From: Caballeronia sordidicola
GTDB lineage: Bacteria > Pseudomonadota > Gammaproteobacteria > Burkholderiales > Burkholderiaceae
Direction of reading: 5' to 3'
Assembly: GCF_000729995.1 (NCBI RefSeq)
Contig: NZ_JNFG01000005.1
Location: forward strand, 231,657 to 295,656
DNA length: 64,000 nucleotides
The stretch's first letter is position 1; every line of letters begins with the position of its first letter. Position numbers and translations under genes: made by a program. The notes below the pieces were generated by a model. That model was not told the DNA's origin. It saw only the letters and a list, made by a program, of their open reading frames with translations, and searched no databases. Shown one piece after another: positions 46,618 to 54,978 of the stretch.

Positions 46618-46800
46618 ATGCCCAAGGCAAAAGCGACGCGTCAGCGGGCCCACGAGAAGCGCAAACTGCCGCCGGAGGAACCGGGCAAGGTTCTCACTCC
46701 AGCCGGACCACTTCCCAAGGATCAGGTTCATCAGGTGGGACCGGACCAGATGGTCGTCCGGAATGAGGATGGTTCCTATAGCATCGTTCGTAAGCGGTAG
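46618..46800 (+). CDS. small protein sharing the VLTPxGxxPKxQVH motif with the lectin
   Basis: The 60-residue protein has a very basic start (PKAKATRQRAHEKRK), then VLTPAGPLPKDQVHQVGPD, then MVVRNEDGSYSIVRKR. The middle motif matches residues 6-20 of the neighbouring lectin (VLTPGGYRPKSQVH). AGGAGGAG lies seven bases before the ATG, one of the best ribosome sites in the window, so it is likely translated. No family or function is known to me. It may be an interaction or sorting tag shared with the lectin. Confidence 0.6.
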   Translation: MPKAKATRQRAHEKRKLPPEEPGKVLTPAGPLPKDQVHQVGPDQMVVRNEDGSYSIVRKR

Positions 46801-47092
46801 TGGCGCTGCCACATTAGAAGTTGAACGACGAGTAGGGCGTGGTCGAAACAAATGACGTCGATAACCTGGACGGATAAGCCGCGCCACCCTCTCTAATCTG
46901 TGCTTTCGAGTCCAGCTAACTGCGCGCCAGTCCAACGAATTCCGTTTCCCGACAATACCGCGGTCGCTTGCGGTGCCGAGCGGCGGTCCGGAGCCGGGAT
47001 AAAGTCACGCTCTGCCGGAAAGTAACGCAGTTCACACGTCGCCTCGAGAGAGGCAGTGAACGCTACGTCATCGATTTCAAACAATCGATGAT
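46801..47092. other. intergenic stretch
   Basis: It separates the convergent small-protein and LysR genes. No feature could be supported. Confidence 0.4.
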
Positions 47093-47971
47093 TCACGAAG
47101 CCGGTATCTTCGCCGCGCGTACGAATTCGATGAAGCGTGTGGCCACTGCGTTATCACGGCTTGTCTGCCACGCCAGCCCGACTTGCCAACGCGCGGCTGC
47201 ATCGCGCAAAGGAAGCACCCTGGCATCGCGCAAAAGATACTTTGCCCTGGACGGCAAGAATGCAGCGCCGACGCCCGCAGCGACAGCGGCAAGAACCGAC
47301 TGGATATCATCGGTCTGCTGGATCACCCGCGGCACGAAACCGTGCTCACTGCACCAGCGATCGATCTGCGCTGCCAACCCCGGGCCACGGCTGCGCGCGA
47401 GCGCGATCAAGCCAAGTTCGTTGAGATCATTCAGGTCAGACGGAAGACGCTTCCATTTCGCGTGTTGAGGCACGGCTAGCGCTAATGTCTCAGTGAGCAA
47501 CGGTACACACGATAACCCGCTATCGGCCGGCATGCGAAGGAAGCCGACGTCGAGCTTCCCTGCGAGAAGCCGGCGGGTTTGCTCGTCGGAAGAAAGATCA
47601 TTGAGCGACACGCTGACGTTCGGGTTCAGTCTTCGAAATTGCGCAATCAGTTGCGGCGCCAGGGTCAAGGTCGTGAGCCCGAGCCCTACGCGCAAATATC
47701 CACGCTTTCCACTGCTCGCTTCGCGCGCCCGTGCGACGAGTTCGTCTGCATCGCGTACCAGCGTTTGCGCTCCGCCAAGGAACTCGGCGCCAAATGACGT
47801 CAGTTCGGCGCCGTGCCTGCCGCGTTCAAAAAGCCGCGCACCCAGGGTGTCTTCCAGGGCCGCTACCTGCTTGCTAAGTGCGGGTTGAGTGACATTGAGC
47901 GCTTCGGCGGCGCGGCCGAAATGGTGGAGTTCGGTCACGGTCAGGAAGGCGCGCAGTAGTTTGAGTTCCAT
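47093..47971 (-). CDS. LysR-family transcriptional regulator
   Basis: This 292-residue regulator has an N-terminal winged helix-turn-helix (FGRAAEALNVTQPALSKQVA, about residues 18-37). The two-lobed effector domain starts near residue 90, with LRVGLGLTTLTLAPQLIAQF. It resembles the CbnR/BenM/CysB-like members. It is divergent from the nitrilase-like gene at 48074 with about 100 bases between them, the classical LysR arrangement, so it probably controls that gene. Effector is unknown. Confidence 0.9.
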   Translation of the reverse strand: MELKLLRAFLTVTELHHFGRAAEALNVTQPALSKQVAALEDTLGARLFERGRHGAELTSFGAEFLGGAQTLVRDADELVARAREASSGKRGYLRVGLGLTTLTLAPQLIAQFRRLNPNVSVSLNDLSSDEQTRRLLAGKLDVGFLRMPADSGLSCVPLLTETLALAVPQHAKWKRLPSDLNDLNELGLIALARSRGPGLAAQIDRWCSEHGFVPRVIQQTDDIQSVLAAVAAGVGAAFLPSRAKYLLRDARVLPLRDAAARWQVGLAWQTSRDNAVATRFIEFVRAAKIPAS

Positions 47972-48073
47972 TCCGTCAGGTAATTGAATGTGTCGAATGA
48001 TTCATTTTACTTATTGAATGCGCGGCGGTCCAATGGACTCTTCATTGGACTATTTAGTCAGGCGGAAAACGAT

Positions 48074-49051
48074 ATGGCTTCTCCTTTTAAGGTTGCAACG
48101 GTCCCGCTCGTCTCCGTACGGGGGGATGCGTCGCAGAACGTCGCGAACGTATCTGCGCGACTCGCCGATGCCGCGCTTCAAGGAATCTCGCTGGTGGTTT
48201 TTCCCGAGGCCAACCTCGTCGGATACGGCGATACGCTGAACCTTCGTCGCCGCGAACTTGAAACGCTCGCCGAACCGCTCGATGGTCGTTCGATCGATGA
48301 AGTCGCCAAGGCAGTGGAACGCTCCGGCGTAGCGGCGGGCGTCGGATTTCTCGAGCGTGCTCCGAATGGGAGCTTGTTCAACAGCTATGTGATTTGCATG
48401 CCGGGAGGCGTGCGTTGTTGTCATCGAAAACTGCATATGGTCGAACATCCCGTTATCGAATGTGGCGAGCAGTACACCGTGCTGGATACGAAGTGGGGCG
48501 TTCGAATCGGTATTCTGATTGGCGCAGATAATTATCTCGTCGAAAACGTTCGCATGACGGCGCTGATGGGCGCGACATTGCTCGTCGCGCCGCATCGAAC
48601 ATATGGTTCAGACAGCAATGGAGAGGCTGCGTTGCAGCGGCTCTCCACGGAGCAACGAACTCGGTCGCACGCCACAGAGAGCGTGGGAGGTGCCGGCTGG
48701 CTGCGGCGCTCGTTGATCGCGCGAGCGTCCGACAACGGAATTTTCGTAGTCTTTAGCAATGGGTCGGACGTGGCCGCCCATCAAGACGGCATGATCATCG
48801 ATCCCGGCGGACAAGTGCTGGCCGACCACGGCTCCTCATCTGGCACGATGCTTTGCGCAAGCGTGGATCTCGGCCTGATAGCGGGAAGCGTCGGCCAGCA
48901 ATGTCTGGCGGCCCGTCGCTCTGACACCAACGCGCCGCGCGCCCGTTCGATGTTGCCAAGCGCAAACGGATATGCGGAGCGCAACGGAACCGCGCCGAGA
49001 GGCGCGATCGCATTGAGCTTTGCTCAGGTCAGCCGCATCCGTCAGACCTAG
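48074..49051 (+). CDS. nitrilase-superfamily protein lacking the catalytic cysteine
   Basis: The 325-residue protein has the carbon-nitrogen hydrolase fold. Residue E45 (VVFPEANLVGY) and K119 (CCHRKLHMVEHP) of the Glu-Lys-Cys triad are present. At the nucleophile site the sequence is GILIGADNYLVENVR, where relatives have LICYDN-type sequence; G150 stands in place of Cys. It should therefore be inactive as an amidase, or work by another route. The start at MASPFKVAT is chosen because the family fold begins there; a TTG start at 47984 adds an unrelated leader. The LysR gene is divergent and an aldo/keto reductase is convergent. Confidence 0.82.
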   Translation: MASPFKVATVPLVSVRGDASQNVANVSARLADAALQGISLVVFPEANLVGYGDTLNLRRRELETLAEPLDGRSIDEVAKAVERSGVAAGVGFLERAPNGSLFNSYVICMPGGVRCCHRKLHMVEHPVIECGEQYTVLDTKWGVRIGILIGADNYLVENVRMTALMGATLLVAPHRTYGSDSNGEAALQRLSTEQRTRSHATESVGGAGWLRRSLIARASDNGIFVVFSNGSDVAAHQDGMIIDPGGQVLADHGSSSGTMLCASVDLGLIAGSVGQQCLAARRSDTNAPRARSMLPSANGYAERNGTAPRGAIALSFAQVSRIRQT

Positions 49052-49063
49052 TGCGCCATCCCA

Positions 49064-49945
49064 TCAATGTCCACCGCCGGCTTCACCGATCGCGTCCAGT
49101 TCAGCAAGCACCGCGTCCGATAAATTCAACTGCGCCGCCGCCAAGTTTTCCCGCAGATGCGTAAGCGTCGACGTGCCCGGAATCAGCAGAATATTGGGCG
49201 AGCGATGCAGCAACCAGGCGAGCGCGACTTGCATCGGTGTCGCGCCGATCGTTTGTGCGACCGTGGACAGCACGGACGATTGAATCGGCGTGAATCCGCC
49301 AAGCGGGAAGAACGGCACGTACGCAATGCCCTGGCTCGCCAGTTCCTCGATCAGCGTGTCGTCTTCACGATGAACGAGGTTGTAGTGGTTCTGGATACAG
49401 ACAATCTCCGCGATGCCCTGTGCTTCGGTGATCTGGGCCGCGGTCACGTTGCTCAGTCCGATGTGTCGGACAAGCCCCTCGCGCTGGAGTTCGGCAAGCG
49501 CTGTAACCTGCTTTTCTATCAATCCTTCCGCCGGGGAATGAATGTTCCCCATGATGCGCACGTTGACCACGTCGAGCACGTCCAGACCGAGATTGCGCAG
49601 GTTGTCGTGGACGCCGCGCCGGAGGTCTTCCGGTTCCATCGCCGGTAGCCACGCACCGTCTTCGCCGCGGACCGCGCCAAGCTTCGTGACGATCACCAGA
49701 TCATCCCGGTACGGATGAAGCGCTTCGCGAATGAGCTGGTTGGTGATGTGCGGCCCGTAGAAGTCGCTGGTATCGATGTGATCGACACCTGACGCCACCG
49801 CTTCGCGCAAAACCGCAATGGCAGTGCCACGATCCTTCGGCGGCCCGAAGACGCCGGGTCCGGCCAGCTGCATGGCGCCGTAACCCAGGCGATGCACCGG
49901 GCGGCCGGCGAATTCAAAGGTGTTAGCGGGTGTGAAATTCGGCAT
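49064..49945 (-). CDS. aldo/keto reductase
   Basis: The 293-residue enzyme is an NADPH-dependent oxidoreductase with the TIM-barrel AKR fold. The catalytic Asp and Tyr lie in HIDTSDFYGPH (near residues 56-65) and Lys in VIVTKLG. The usual catalytic histidine position reads VVNVRIMGN, as in a known subgroup of AKR proteins. The cofactor-binding end has IPGTSTLTHLRENL. It is divergent from the LysR gene at 50047, its likely regulator. Substrate is probably a small aldehyde or ketone but cannot be named. Confidence 0.88.
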   Translation of the reverse strand: MPNFTPANTFEFAGRPVHRLGYGAMQLAGPGVFGPPKDRGTAIAVLREAVASGVDHIDTSDFYGPHITNQLIREALHPYRDDLVIVTKLGAVRGEDGAWLPAMEPEDLRRGVHDNLRNLGLDVLDVVNVRIMGNIHSPAEGLIEKQVTALAELQREGLVRHIGLSNVTAAQITEAQGIAEIVCIQNHYNLVHREDDTLIEELASQGIAYVPFFPLGGFTPIQSSVLSTVAQTIGATPMQVALAWLLHRSPNILLIPGTSTLTHLRENLAAAQLNLSDAVLAELDAIGEAGGGH

Positions 49946-50046
49946 GAAGTGCTCCTTGGTGAATGTGAAGCCAGTATGGAGGCGATTGTGTTGTTAGATA
50001 ATCCGGTCTAAATTGCACGGGTTGTTTAAAAAAGTGCACAGTGACC

Positions 50047-50961
50047 ATGGAATTAAATGATCTTGCCGCGTTCGTTTCAGTCGCTCGCGCCGGCGGTTTT
50101 CGCGATGCAGCCCGGATCAGCGGTGTCTCCGCCTCGAGCCTGAGCATCGCCGTGCGTCGGCTCGAAGCGAAACTCGGCCTGCGTTTGCTCAACCGGACCA
50201 CTCGCAGCGTGGCCCCGACCGAACCGGGGCTGCGGCTCATCGAAAAGCTGGCGCCGTTGTTCAGCGAGATGGAAGCGTCGCTGGATGTCCTGAACGGGTT
50301 CAGGGACAAGCCGAGCGGCACGCTGAAGCTCAACGTGCCGTCGAGCGCCGCGCGCATCGTGTTGCCATCTGTCATCGCGCCGTTCCTGAAGGCTTATCCC
50401 GACATCCGCGTGGAAGTGGTGGTCGAGGATGGTTTCGTCGATGTGCTGTCGATCGGCTGCGATGCGGGCATTCGTTATGACGAGCGGCTTGAGCAGGACA
50501 TGATCGCCATTCCGATCGGGCCACGCGTGCAGCGCTTCGCGACCGCTGCGGCACCGGAATATCTCGATACGCACGGCAGGCCCGAGCACCCCCGTGAGCT
50601 GCTTTCGCATGCGTGTCTGCGTGGCCAGTTTGCCGGCGGCGCGAAGCCTACATGGGATTTCGAGCGGGACGGGGAAGTGGTGCGGCTGGATCCTGCGGGA
50701 CCGCTCCTGGTCAGGCCCGGCGCGGCAATGGACCTCGCAATCAGCATGGCCGTGGAAGGCGTGGGCGTGATTCACCTGTTCGAGGGAATGCTGCGCCAGT
50801 ATCTGGATAGCGGCGCGTTGGAGCCAATCCTGGAACCGTGGTGGCCGTCCTTTTCGGGGCCATTTCTTTACTATCCGGGGCGTCGGCACCTGCCCGCGCC
50901 GTTGCGCGCTTTTGTGGATTTCCTCAAGAGTGGTGGGGCATCGGACCGTTCAGGCCTTTGA
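50047..50961 (+). CDS. LysR-family transcriptional regulator
   Basis: This 304-residue regulator has helix-turn-helix segment FRDAARISGVSASSLSIAVR (about residues 18-37) and a substrate domain starting near 90 (GTLKLNVPSSAARIVLP). It belongs to the subgroup close to DmlR/AaeR-like regulators that often sit beside oxidoreductases. The ATG at 50047 is preferred over a GTG six bases earlier. It lies about 100 bases from and divergent to the aldo/keto reductase, so it should control that gene and itself. Confidence 0.9.
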   Translation: MELNDLAAFVSVARAGGFRDAARISGVSASSLSIAVRRLEAKLGLRLLNRTTRSVAPTEPGLRLIEKLAPLFSEMEASLDVLNGFRDKPSGTLKLNVPSSAARIVLPSVIAPFLKAYPDIRVEVVVEDGFVDVLSIGCDAGIRYDERLEQDMIAIPIGPRVQRFATAAAPEYLDTHGRPEHPRELLSHACLRGQFAGGAKPTWDFERDGEVVRLDPAGPLLVRPGAAMDLAISMAVEGVGVIHLFEGMLRQYLDSGALEPILEPWWPSFSGPFLYYPGRRHLPAPLRAFVDFLKSGGASDRSGL

Positions 50962-51351
50962 TTTACGCCTCTGTCAAAGTAGGAGGATGAAACCCAAGAA
51001 GTGCTGGAGCTTACGGGGTTTTTGTTTTTGTCGGTCCAGCATTCGGCTCATCGTCAGGCACGTGTTTGGGGCGATTCCCTCTGGCATTGATCGCAGGCTT
51101 AGATCCCAACTTACCTGCAAGGGTCGTATTTTTGTCGGCCACGGATATCCCAAAAACATGGGCATCGCGCAATCTGATAGGTTTACTTGGTCGCGATTGA
51201 ATCAGCTTTGCTAAGTGTTGACGGTCCAAGCCAGGTCTGGAATTTCCTGTCAAAACGAAAATGACAACGACTCGAAAGGTTGAAGATTCCTCAAGAATTC
51301 GTTGAGAAGTACGAAATATGCTGGAAGATCATAAACGCAACCGGAGCCGGA
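50962..51351. other. intergenic stretch upstream of hcp
   Basis: No gene could be supported. The frame of hcp stays open upstream to 51280 but without a start signal. Confidence 0.45.
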
Positions 51352-51825
51352 ATGGCTGATATTTTTCTCAAGATTGATGGAATCGCCGGCGAATCGCGGG
51401 ACGCAGCACATACTGACGAGATCGACGTGATTGACTGGACGTGGAAGGTGACGCAGCAATCAAACATGATGTCCGGTTCAGGCGGCGGCGCGGCAAAGGC
51501 CACAGTATCGGACCTGGAGTTTACGCATCAAATTGACAAGGCGAGTCCTAACCTCGCTCAATACTGTTTCACCGGGAAACACCTTCCCCAAGCAAGGCTT
51601 GTCATGCGCAAGGCGGGCGGAATTCCGCACGAATTTTTGCGCATCACCCTGTCCGATGTCATCATTTCGCACGTTGAACCCTTCGTTGATGCAAATGGCG
51701 CTATTGAATGCGTTCGGCTGTCCTTTGCGAGAATGAAAAAAGAATACGTCCTTCAAAACGCGTTGGGTGGAAACGGCGGCACGGTGACGGCGTTGATTGA
51801 TGTCAAACAGAACGTTACTCAATAA
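51352..51825 (+). CDS. hcp: type VI secretion Hcp tube protein (orphan)
   Basis: The 157-residue protein is an Hcp, the hexameric tube subunit and effector carrier of type VI secretion. Typical signatures are MADIFLKIDGIAGESRD at the start, IDVIDWTWKVTQ, VSDLEFTHQIDKASPNL and FTGKHLPQARLVMRKAGG. GGAG lies about six bases before the ATG. No sheath, baseplate or ClpV gene is in the window, so it is an orphan Hcp linked to two downstream genes. Orphan hcp genes commonly mark effector or cargo cassettes served by a main cluster elsewhere. Confidence 0.93.
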   Translation: MADIFLKIDGIAGESRDAAHTDEIDVIDWTWKVTQQSNMMSGSGGGAAKATVSDLEFTHQIDKASPNLAQYCFTGKHLPQARLVMRKAGGIPHEFLRITLSDVIISHVEPFVDANGAIECVRLSFARMKKEYVLQNALGGNGGTVTALIDVKQNVTQ

Positions 51826-51834
51826 GGCATCTGC

Positions 51835-52266
51835 ATGAGTAACAACACCTATTATTTTCAAAGTCACAACAACCTGTCGCCCGCCGAACTGTTTCTATGG
51901 ATCGCACTCGATCAAACCAAAACACAGTTGGGCTTTGCCGATCTTGCCGCTGTTGCGACTTGGTTGCTTAGCGTCAACGACGTGCCGGTTTCGGGGAAAA
52001 TGAAAACCGCAACGGAAGGAACGTCTGTTCTGTCTATGTTCTTTCGAAGCGTGATAAAGAAGCGAGCGCCAATGCGGCTCCCGACCTTGACATGGAAAAG
52101 CGTTACAGAATTCCGATTCATCTATACAAAAAGCCTTGGCGGATTCGTCGGTAGGGCGATTCCTGTCCTTGACGTCGTGTTCCTGGGGTACGACGCGACC
52201 GTTATCATGTATCGCACCGTCTCCCGTTACAACTCAACGGTAGACCCGGAGGACAGGCTTGGATGA
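51835..52266 (+). CDS. STM2901-family protein
   Basis: This 143-residue protein resembles the STM2901 family found beside hcp genes in Salmonella and others. Conserved parts are LSPAELFLWIALDQTKTQLG at residues 14-33, KMKTATEGTSVLS, RLPTLT and GGFVGRAIPVLDVVFLGYD. The last of these is a Gly-rich hydrophobic segment that may enter membranes. It starts nine bases after hcp. Position suggests a cargo, effector or adaptor of the Hcp tube. No enzyme motif is visible. Family assignment is from pattern recall. Confidence 0.75.
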   Translation: MSNNTYYFQSHNNLSPAELFLWIALDQTKTQLGFADLAAVATWLLSVNDVPVSGKMKTATEGTSVLSMFFRSVIKKRAPMRLPTLTWKSVTEFRFIYTKSLGGFVGRAIPVLDVVFLGYDATVIMYRTVSRYNSTVDPEDRLG

Positions 52267-52651
52267 TCCGCTCTGGGAAGCACTGAAGGATTTCACCCGC
52301 GAAGAAGTCGGGCGTCCGCTGTTCGGCAAGGAACCGACGCTTACCCCGTCAACCCGCGTTAATTACGACCTTGGCATCGATGGCGATGATGCGACCGAAT
52401 TCCTTGAAAAGCTGTTTGACACGTTCAACATCGCGAATGTGGAGGGCTTTCCCCTCAATCGCTACTTCAGCGGCGAAGGCGTTGACACCCCGGCATTGTT
52501 CGGCGCAATTCCCGCGTTGTTGCACCTGATGCGAACAGGCAAGCGCTTTGAAACAAAGCAATCTCTGACGCTTGGAATGTTGCTCGAAGCAACACGCGCC
52601 GGACGTTGGGACACTGAGGCGATTGAAGCGAGTCAACGACCGCAGACGTAG
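52259..52651 (+). CDS. DUF1493 protein, acyl-carrier-like
   Basis: The 130-residue protein is a DUF1493 member, a family usually found next to STM2901. Its centre, YDLGIDGDDATEFLEKLFDT at about residues 36-55, mirrors the acyl carrier protein motif DLGxDSL, but the serine that carries phosphopantetheine is replaced by Gly/Asp. It would therefore be a carrier-like binding fold without the prosthetic group. Translation starts with TTG at 52259 after GGAGG and overlaps the upstream stop by eight bases, so the pair is coupled. An immunity or adaptor role for the upstream protein is plausible but unproven. Confidence 0.78.
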   Translation: MDDPLWEALKDFTREEVGRPLFGKEPTLTPSTRVNYDLGIDGDDATEFLEKLFDTFNIANVEGFPLNRYFSGEGVDTPALFGAIPALLHLMRTGKRFETKQSLTLGMLLEATRAGRWDTEAIEASQRPQT

Positions 52652-52847
52652 ATTGTGCCGGAGTCGAAAGAAGGAGGACGGGTCCACCAGACCTTGCGGC
52701 GTATCAATTTCCGCCTTGACCCGGCGCGCAAGCGCAGTAAGCGTCATGTTGCTAAATACCCTCTCGCGCGGCGGGCGCTTACCTGTTACGGGACTTATGA
52801 AGCGGGTGAGTTTAAGGAGTCTCGCTTCAGAAAGTTACGGAATGAAT

Positions 52848-53774
52848 TTAGGTGGCCTCCGCCTCGCGTTGCGCTTGCGGCACGATCGAACTCAACCAGT
52901 CCGAGAGCGCGACGAACGGTTCGTCGTGGGCGATTTCATCGGGGGCGACGAGGTAATAGCCGGACGTGCCGGACATCGGCTTGTTCAACGGCACGACCAG
53001 CCGGCCAGACGACAATTCATCCGCGAGCAAAATCTCCGGCAGCAGCGCGACCCCCAGGCCCGCCTGAGCCGCGCTGGTGAGCATCGTGAACAATTCATAG
53101 CGCGCGCCGCGTACCGCTCGCACATCGTGCTCAAGCCCGTTCAGGCGAAACCAGGTGCGCCAGGCGTCGGGCCGCGTCGATAAATGCAGCAGCGGCAAAT
53201 CAGCAAGCTGCTCAAGCGAAATCGACGGGCCGGGCGCGCTTCCTGCAAGCAGGGAAGGGCTGCACACCGGCACGACTTTGCCCTCGCGGAACAGCAGCTT
53301 CCCTTGCGTGCCGGGCCATACCGAATCGCCGAAATACAGCGCGGCGTCGAAGGGCGAATCGCTGAAGAGGAACGGCTCGGTGCGTATCGACAGATTCACG
53401 GTGATGTCCGGCCGCAGCGCGCGAAATAGCGGCAGGCGCGGGATCAGCCACTGGCTAGCGAGCGTAGGAACGACCGCTATCTCCAGAATCCGCCCCACGC
53501 CGCGCTGCGCCATGAGTTCGAGCGTGTCGCGCTCAATCCGGTCGAGATTCTTGCGCACGAGCGCCGCGTAGTGACGGCCGTGCGTGGTCAGCACAATGCG
53601 CTTCTTGATGCGCAGGAACAAAGCGACGCCCAGCCGGCTTTCCAGTCCCGCCACCTGACGGCATACGGCGCTCTGCGTGAGCGAGAGTTCATTTGCCGCC
53701 CGGGTGAAGCTCTCGTGGCGCGCGGCGGCCTCGAAGATCTGCAAGGCGACCAGATTGGGAATACCTTTTCTCAT
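52848..53774 (-). CDS. LysR-family regulator, GcvA-like
   Basis: The 308-residue regulator has NLVALQIFEAAARHESFTRA followed by the helix-turn-helix AANELSLTQSAVCRQVAGLE. The effector domain begins near residue 93 (LEIAVVPTLASQWLIPRLP), typical of the GcvA subgroup. It is divergent from the 2-oxoadipate enzyme gene at 53959 with about 185 bases between them, so it probably activates the lysine-catabolic operon in response to a pathway intermediate. The gap shows no sharper operator than A/T-rich half sites. Confidence 0.9.
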   Translation of the reverse strand: MRKGIPNLVALQIFEAAARHESFTRAANELSLTQSAVCRQVAGLESRLGVALFLRIKKRIVLTTHGRHYAALVRKNLDRIERDTLELMAQRGVGRILEIAVVPTLASQWLIPRLPLFRALRPDITVNLSIRTEPFLFSDSPFDAALYFGDSVWPGTQGKLLFREGKVVPVCSPSLLAGSAPGPSISLEQLADLPLLHLSTRPDAWRTWFRLNGLEHDVRAVRGARYELFTMLTSAAQAGLGVALLPEILLADELSSGRLVVPLNKPMSGTSGYYLVAPDEIAHDEPFVALSDWLSSIVPQAQREAEAT

Positions 53775-53958
53775 GTTTTAACGGTACCGTTTGCGGTCCG
53801 CGCATCGAGGGGATTGGGCGACTTAGTGCTATTTTCGAATGAAGTGATGAGTTTATATCAATTGCGCGGCTTTTTGACGCCCTCCAGAATCAGCGTCCAA
53901 TGAACCGACGAACCGGGCCCTAGGCTCGCACCACGCTAGATCAGCCGGAACTGGACAA

Positions 53959-54978
53959 ATGAACTCGAATCTCGCCGCATTGCTCGCCGTTGCCCTTCCA
54001 GAATCCGATGTAACCGGGTTAGTGCGGTTGATGAACTTGCCATCCGCGCTTGCCAATACCACGCCGGGCACGGTCAACCGCGCCGAACTGGCGCAAGCGA
54101 TGAACATGGTGCTGTTCGCCGGCCTGCTCGAACGTGTGCCAACGGGCCGCGCTTATACCGACGATCTCCGGCCCACCCAAACCCGCGTTCAGTTCGATCA
54201 CGGCGCGTTGCGCACCGTGCGTTGGTCCGAATCCGGCGCGTTGCCGCCGGGCGAAGCCGCGTTCACGCGCATTCTCAAGCCGCTGGGTTTTGTGCTGAAC
54301 GGCACGTACCCGCTCGATCGCATCAAGATGACGGGGCGCTCGTACATGCACGTCGATGCCCCCGATGAAATCGCGCAGTATTTCGTGAGCGAACTGCATC
54401 CGGAGCGTTTCAGCCCCGAATTCCAGCAAGCCGTCACGAACGTGATCGGCAAGAGCGTCGAGCCGCTGACGCCGCAAGCGGTCGCTTCGCTGGCCGAACT
54501 GGAGCGCGACCACTCGCTGCCGCTGGCAGCTGCCCTCGACCTGCTGCCCGTGCTCGTGCGCTGTTTCGAGCGCCAGCATCTGGCGCCGCGCCTGACCGAC
54601 TATGAAACGCTGCGTGCGGAGTCCGCGGAAATGGCGTGGATTGCGACTGAAGGCAACGCGTTCAATCACGCGACCGACCGTGTGGACGATGTCTTCGCCG
54701 TCGCCGATGCCCAGCGCTTGCTCGGCCGTCCGATCAAGGACAGCGTTGAAATTTCGAAGTCGGGCCGGGTGCGCCAGACGGCGTTTCGCGCTGATCCTGT
54801 GCGCCGGGTTTTCATCGGCGCCGACGGTGCGAGGATCGAACGCGACGTACCAGGCTCCTTCTACGAATTCATCAGCCGCGACGCGGTCATGGACGAGACC
54901 ACAGGCCGCAGCAAGCTCGATCTCGGTTTCGATGCCGGCAATGCCACAGGCATCTTCAAGATGACGGCGGCCGCATGA
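53959..54978 (+). CDS. hglS: 2-oxoadipate dioxygenase/decarboxylase (DUF1338, HglS/YdcJ family)
   Basis: The 339-residue protein belongs to the DUF1338 family. Its characterised member converts 2-oxoadipate to D-2-hydroxyglutarate with loss of CO2, using Fe(II) and oxygen, in lysine breakdown. The three expected metal ligands can be placed: H81 (VQFDHGALRTV), H237 (NAFNHATDRVDD) and E303 (GSFYEFISRD). The protein is of the shorter form compared with some family members of about 450 residues. Its stop overlaps the aminotransferase start (ATGA), so the two are translationally coupled. The adjacent aminotransferase would supply 2-oxoadipate, supporting the assignment. Confidence 0.85.
   Translation: MNSNLAALLAVALPESDVTGLVRLMNLPSALANTTPGTVNRAELAQAMNMVLFAGLLERVPTGRAYTDDLRPTQTRVQFDHGALRTVRWSESGALPPGEAAFTRILKPLGFVLNGTYPLDRIKMTGRSYMHVDAPDEIAQYFVSELHPERFSPEFQQAVTNVIGKSVEPLTPQAVASLAELERDHSLPLAAALDLLPVLVRCFERQHLAPRLTDYETLRAESAEMAWIATEGNAFNHATDRVDDVFAVADAQRLLGRPIKDSVEISKSGRVRQTAFRADPVRRVFIGADGARIERDVPGSFYEFISRDAVMDETTGRSKLDLGFDAGNATGIFKMTAAA

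Noticed and set aside
51352..52651. Start of a full type VI secretion cluster
   Set aside because: No TssB, TssC, TssK, ClpV, VgrG or baseplate gene is present on either side.
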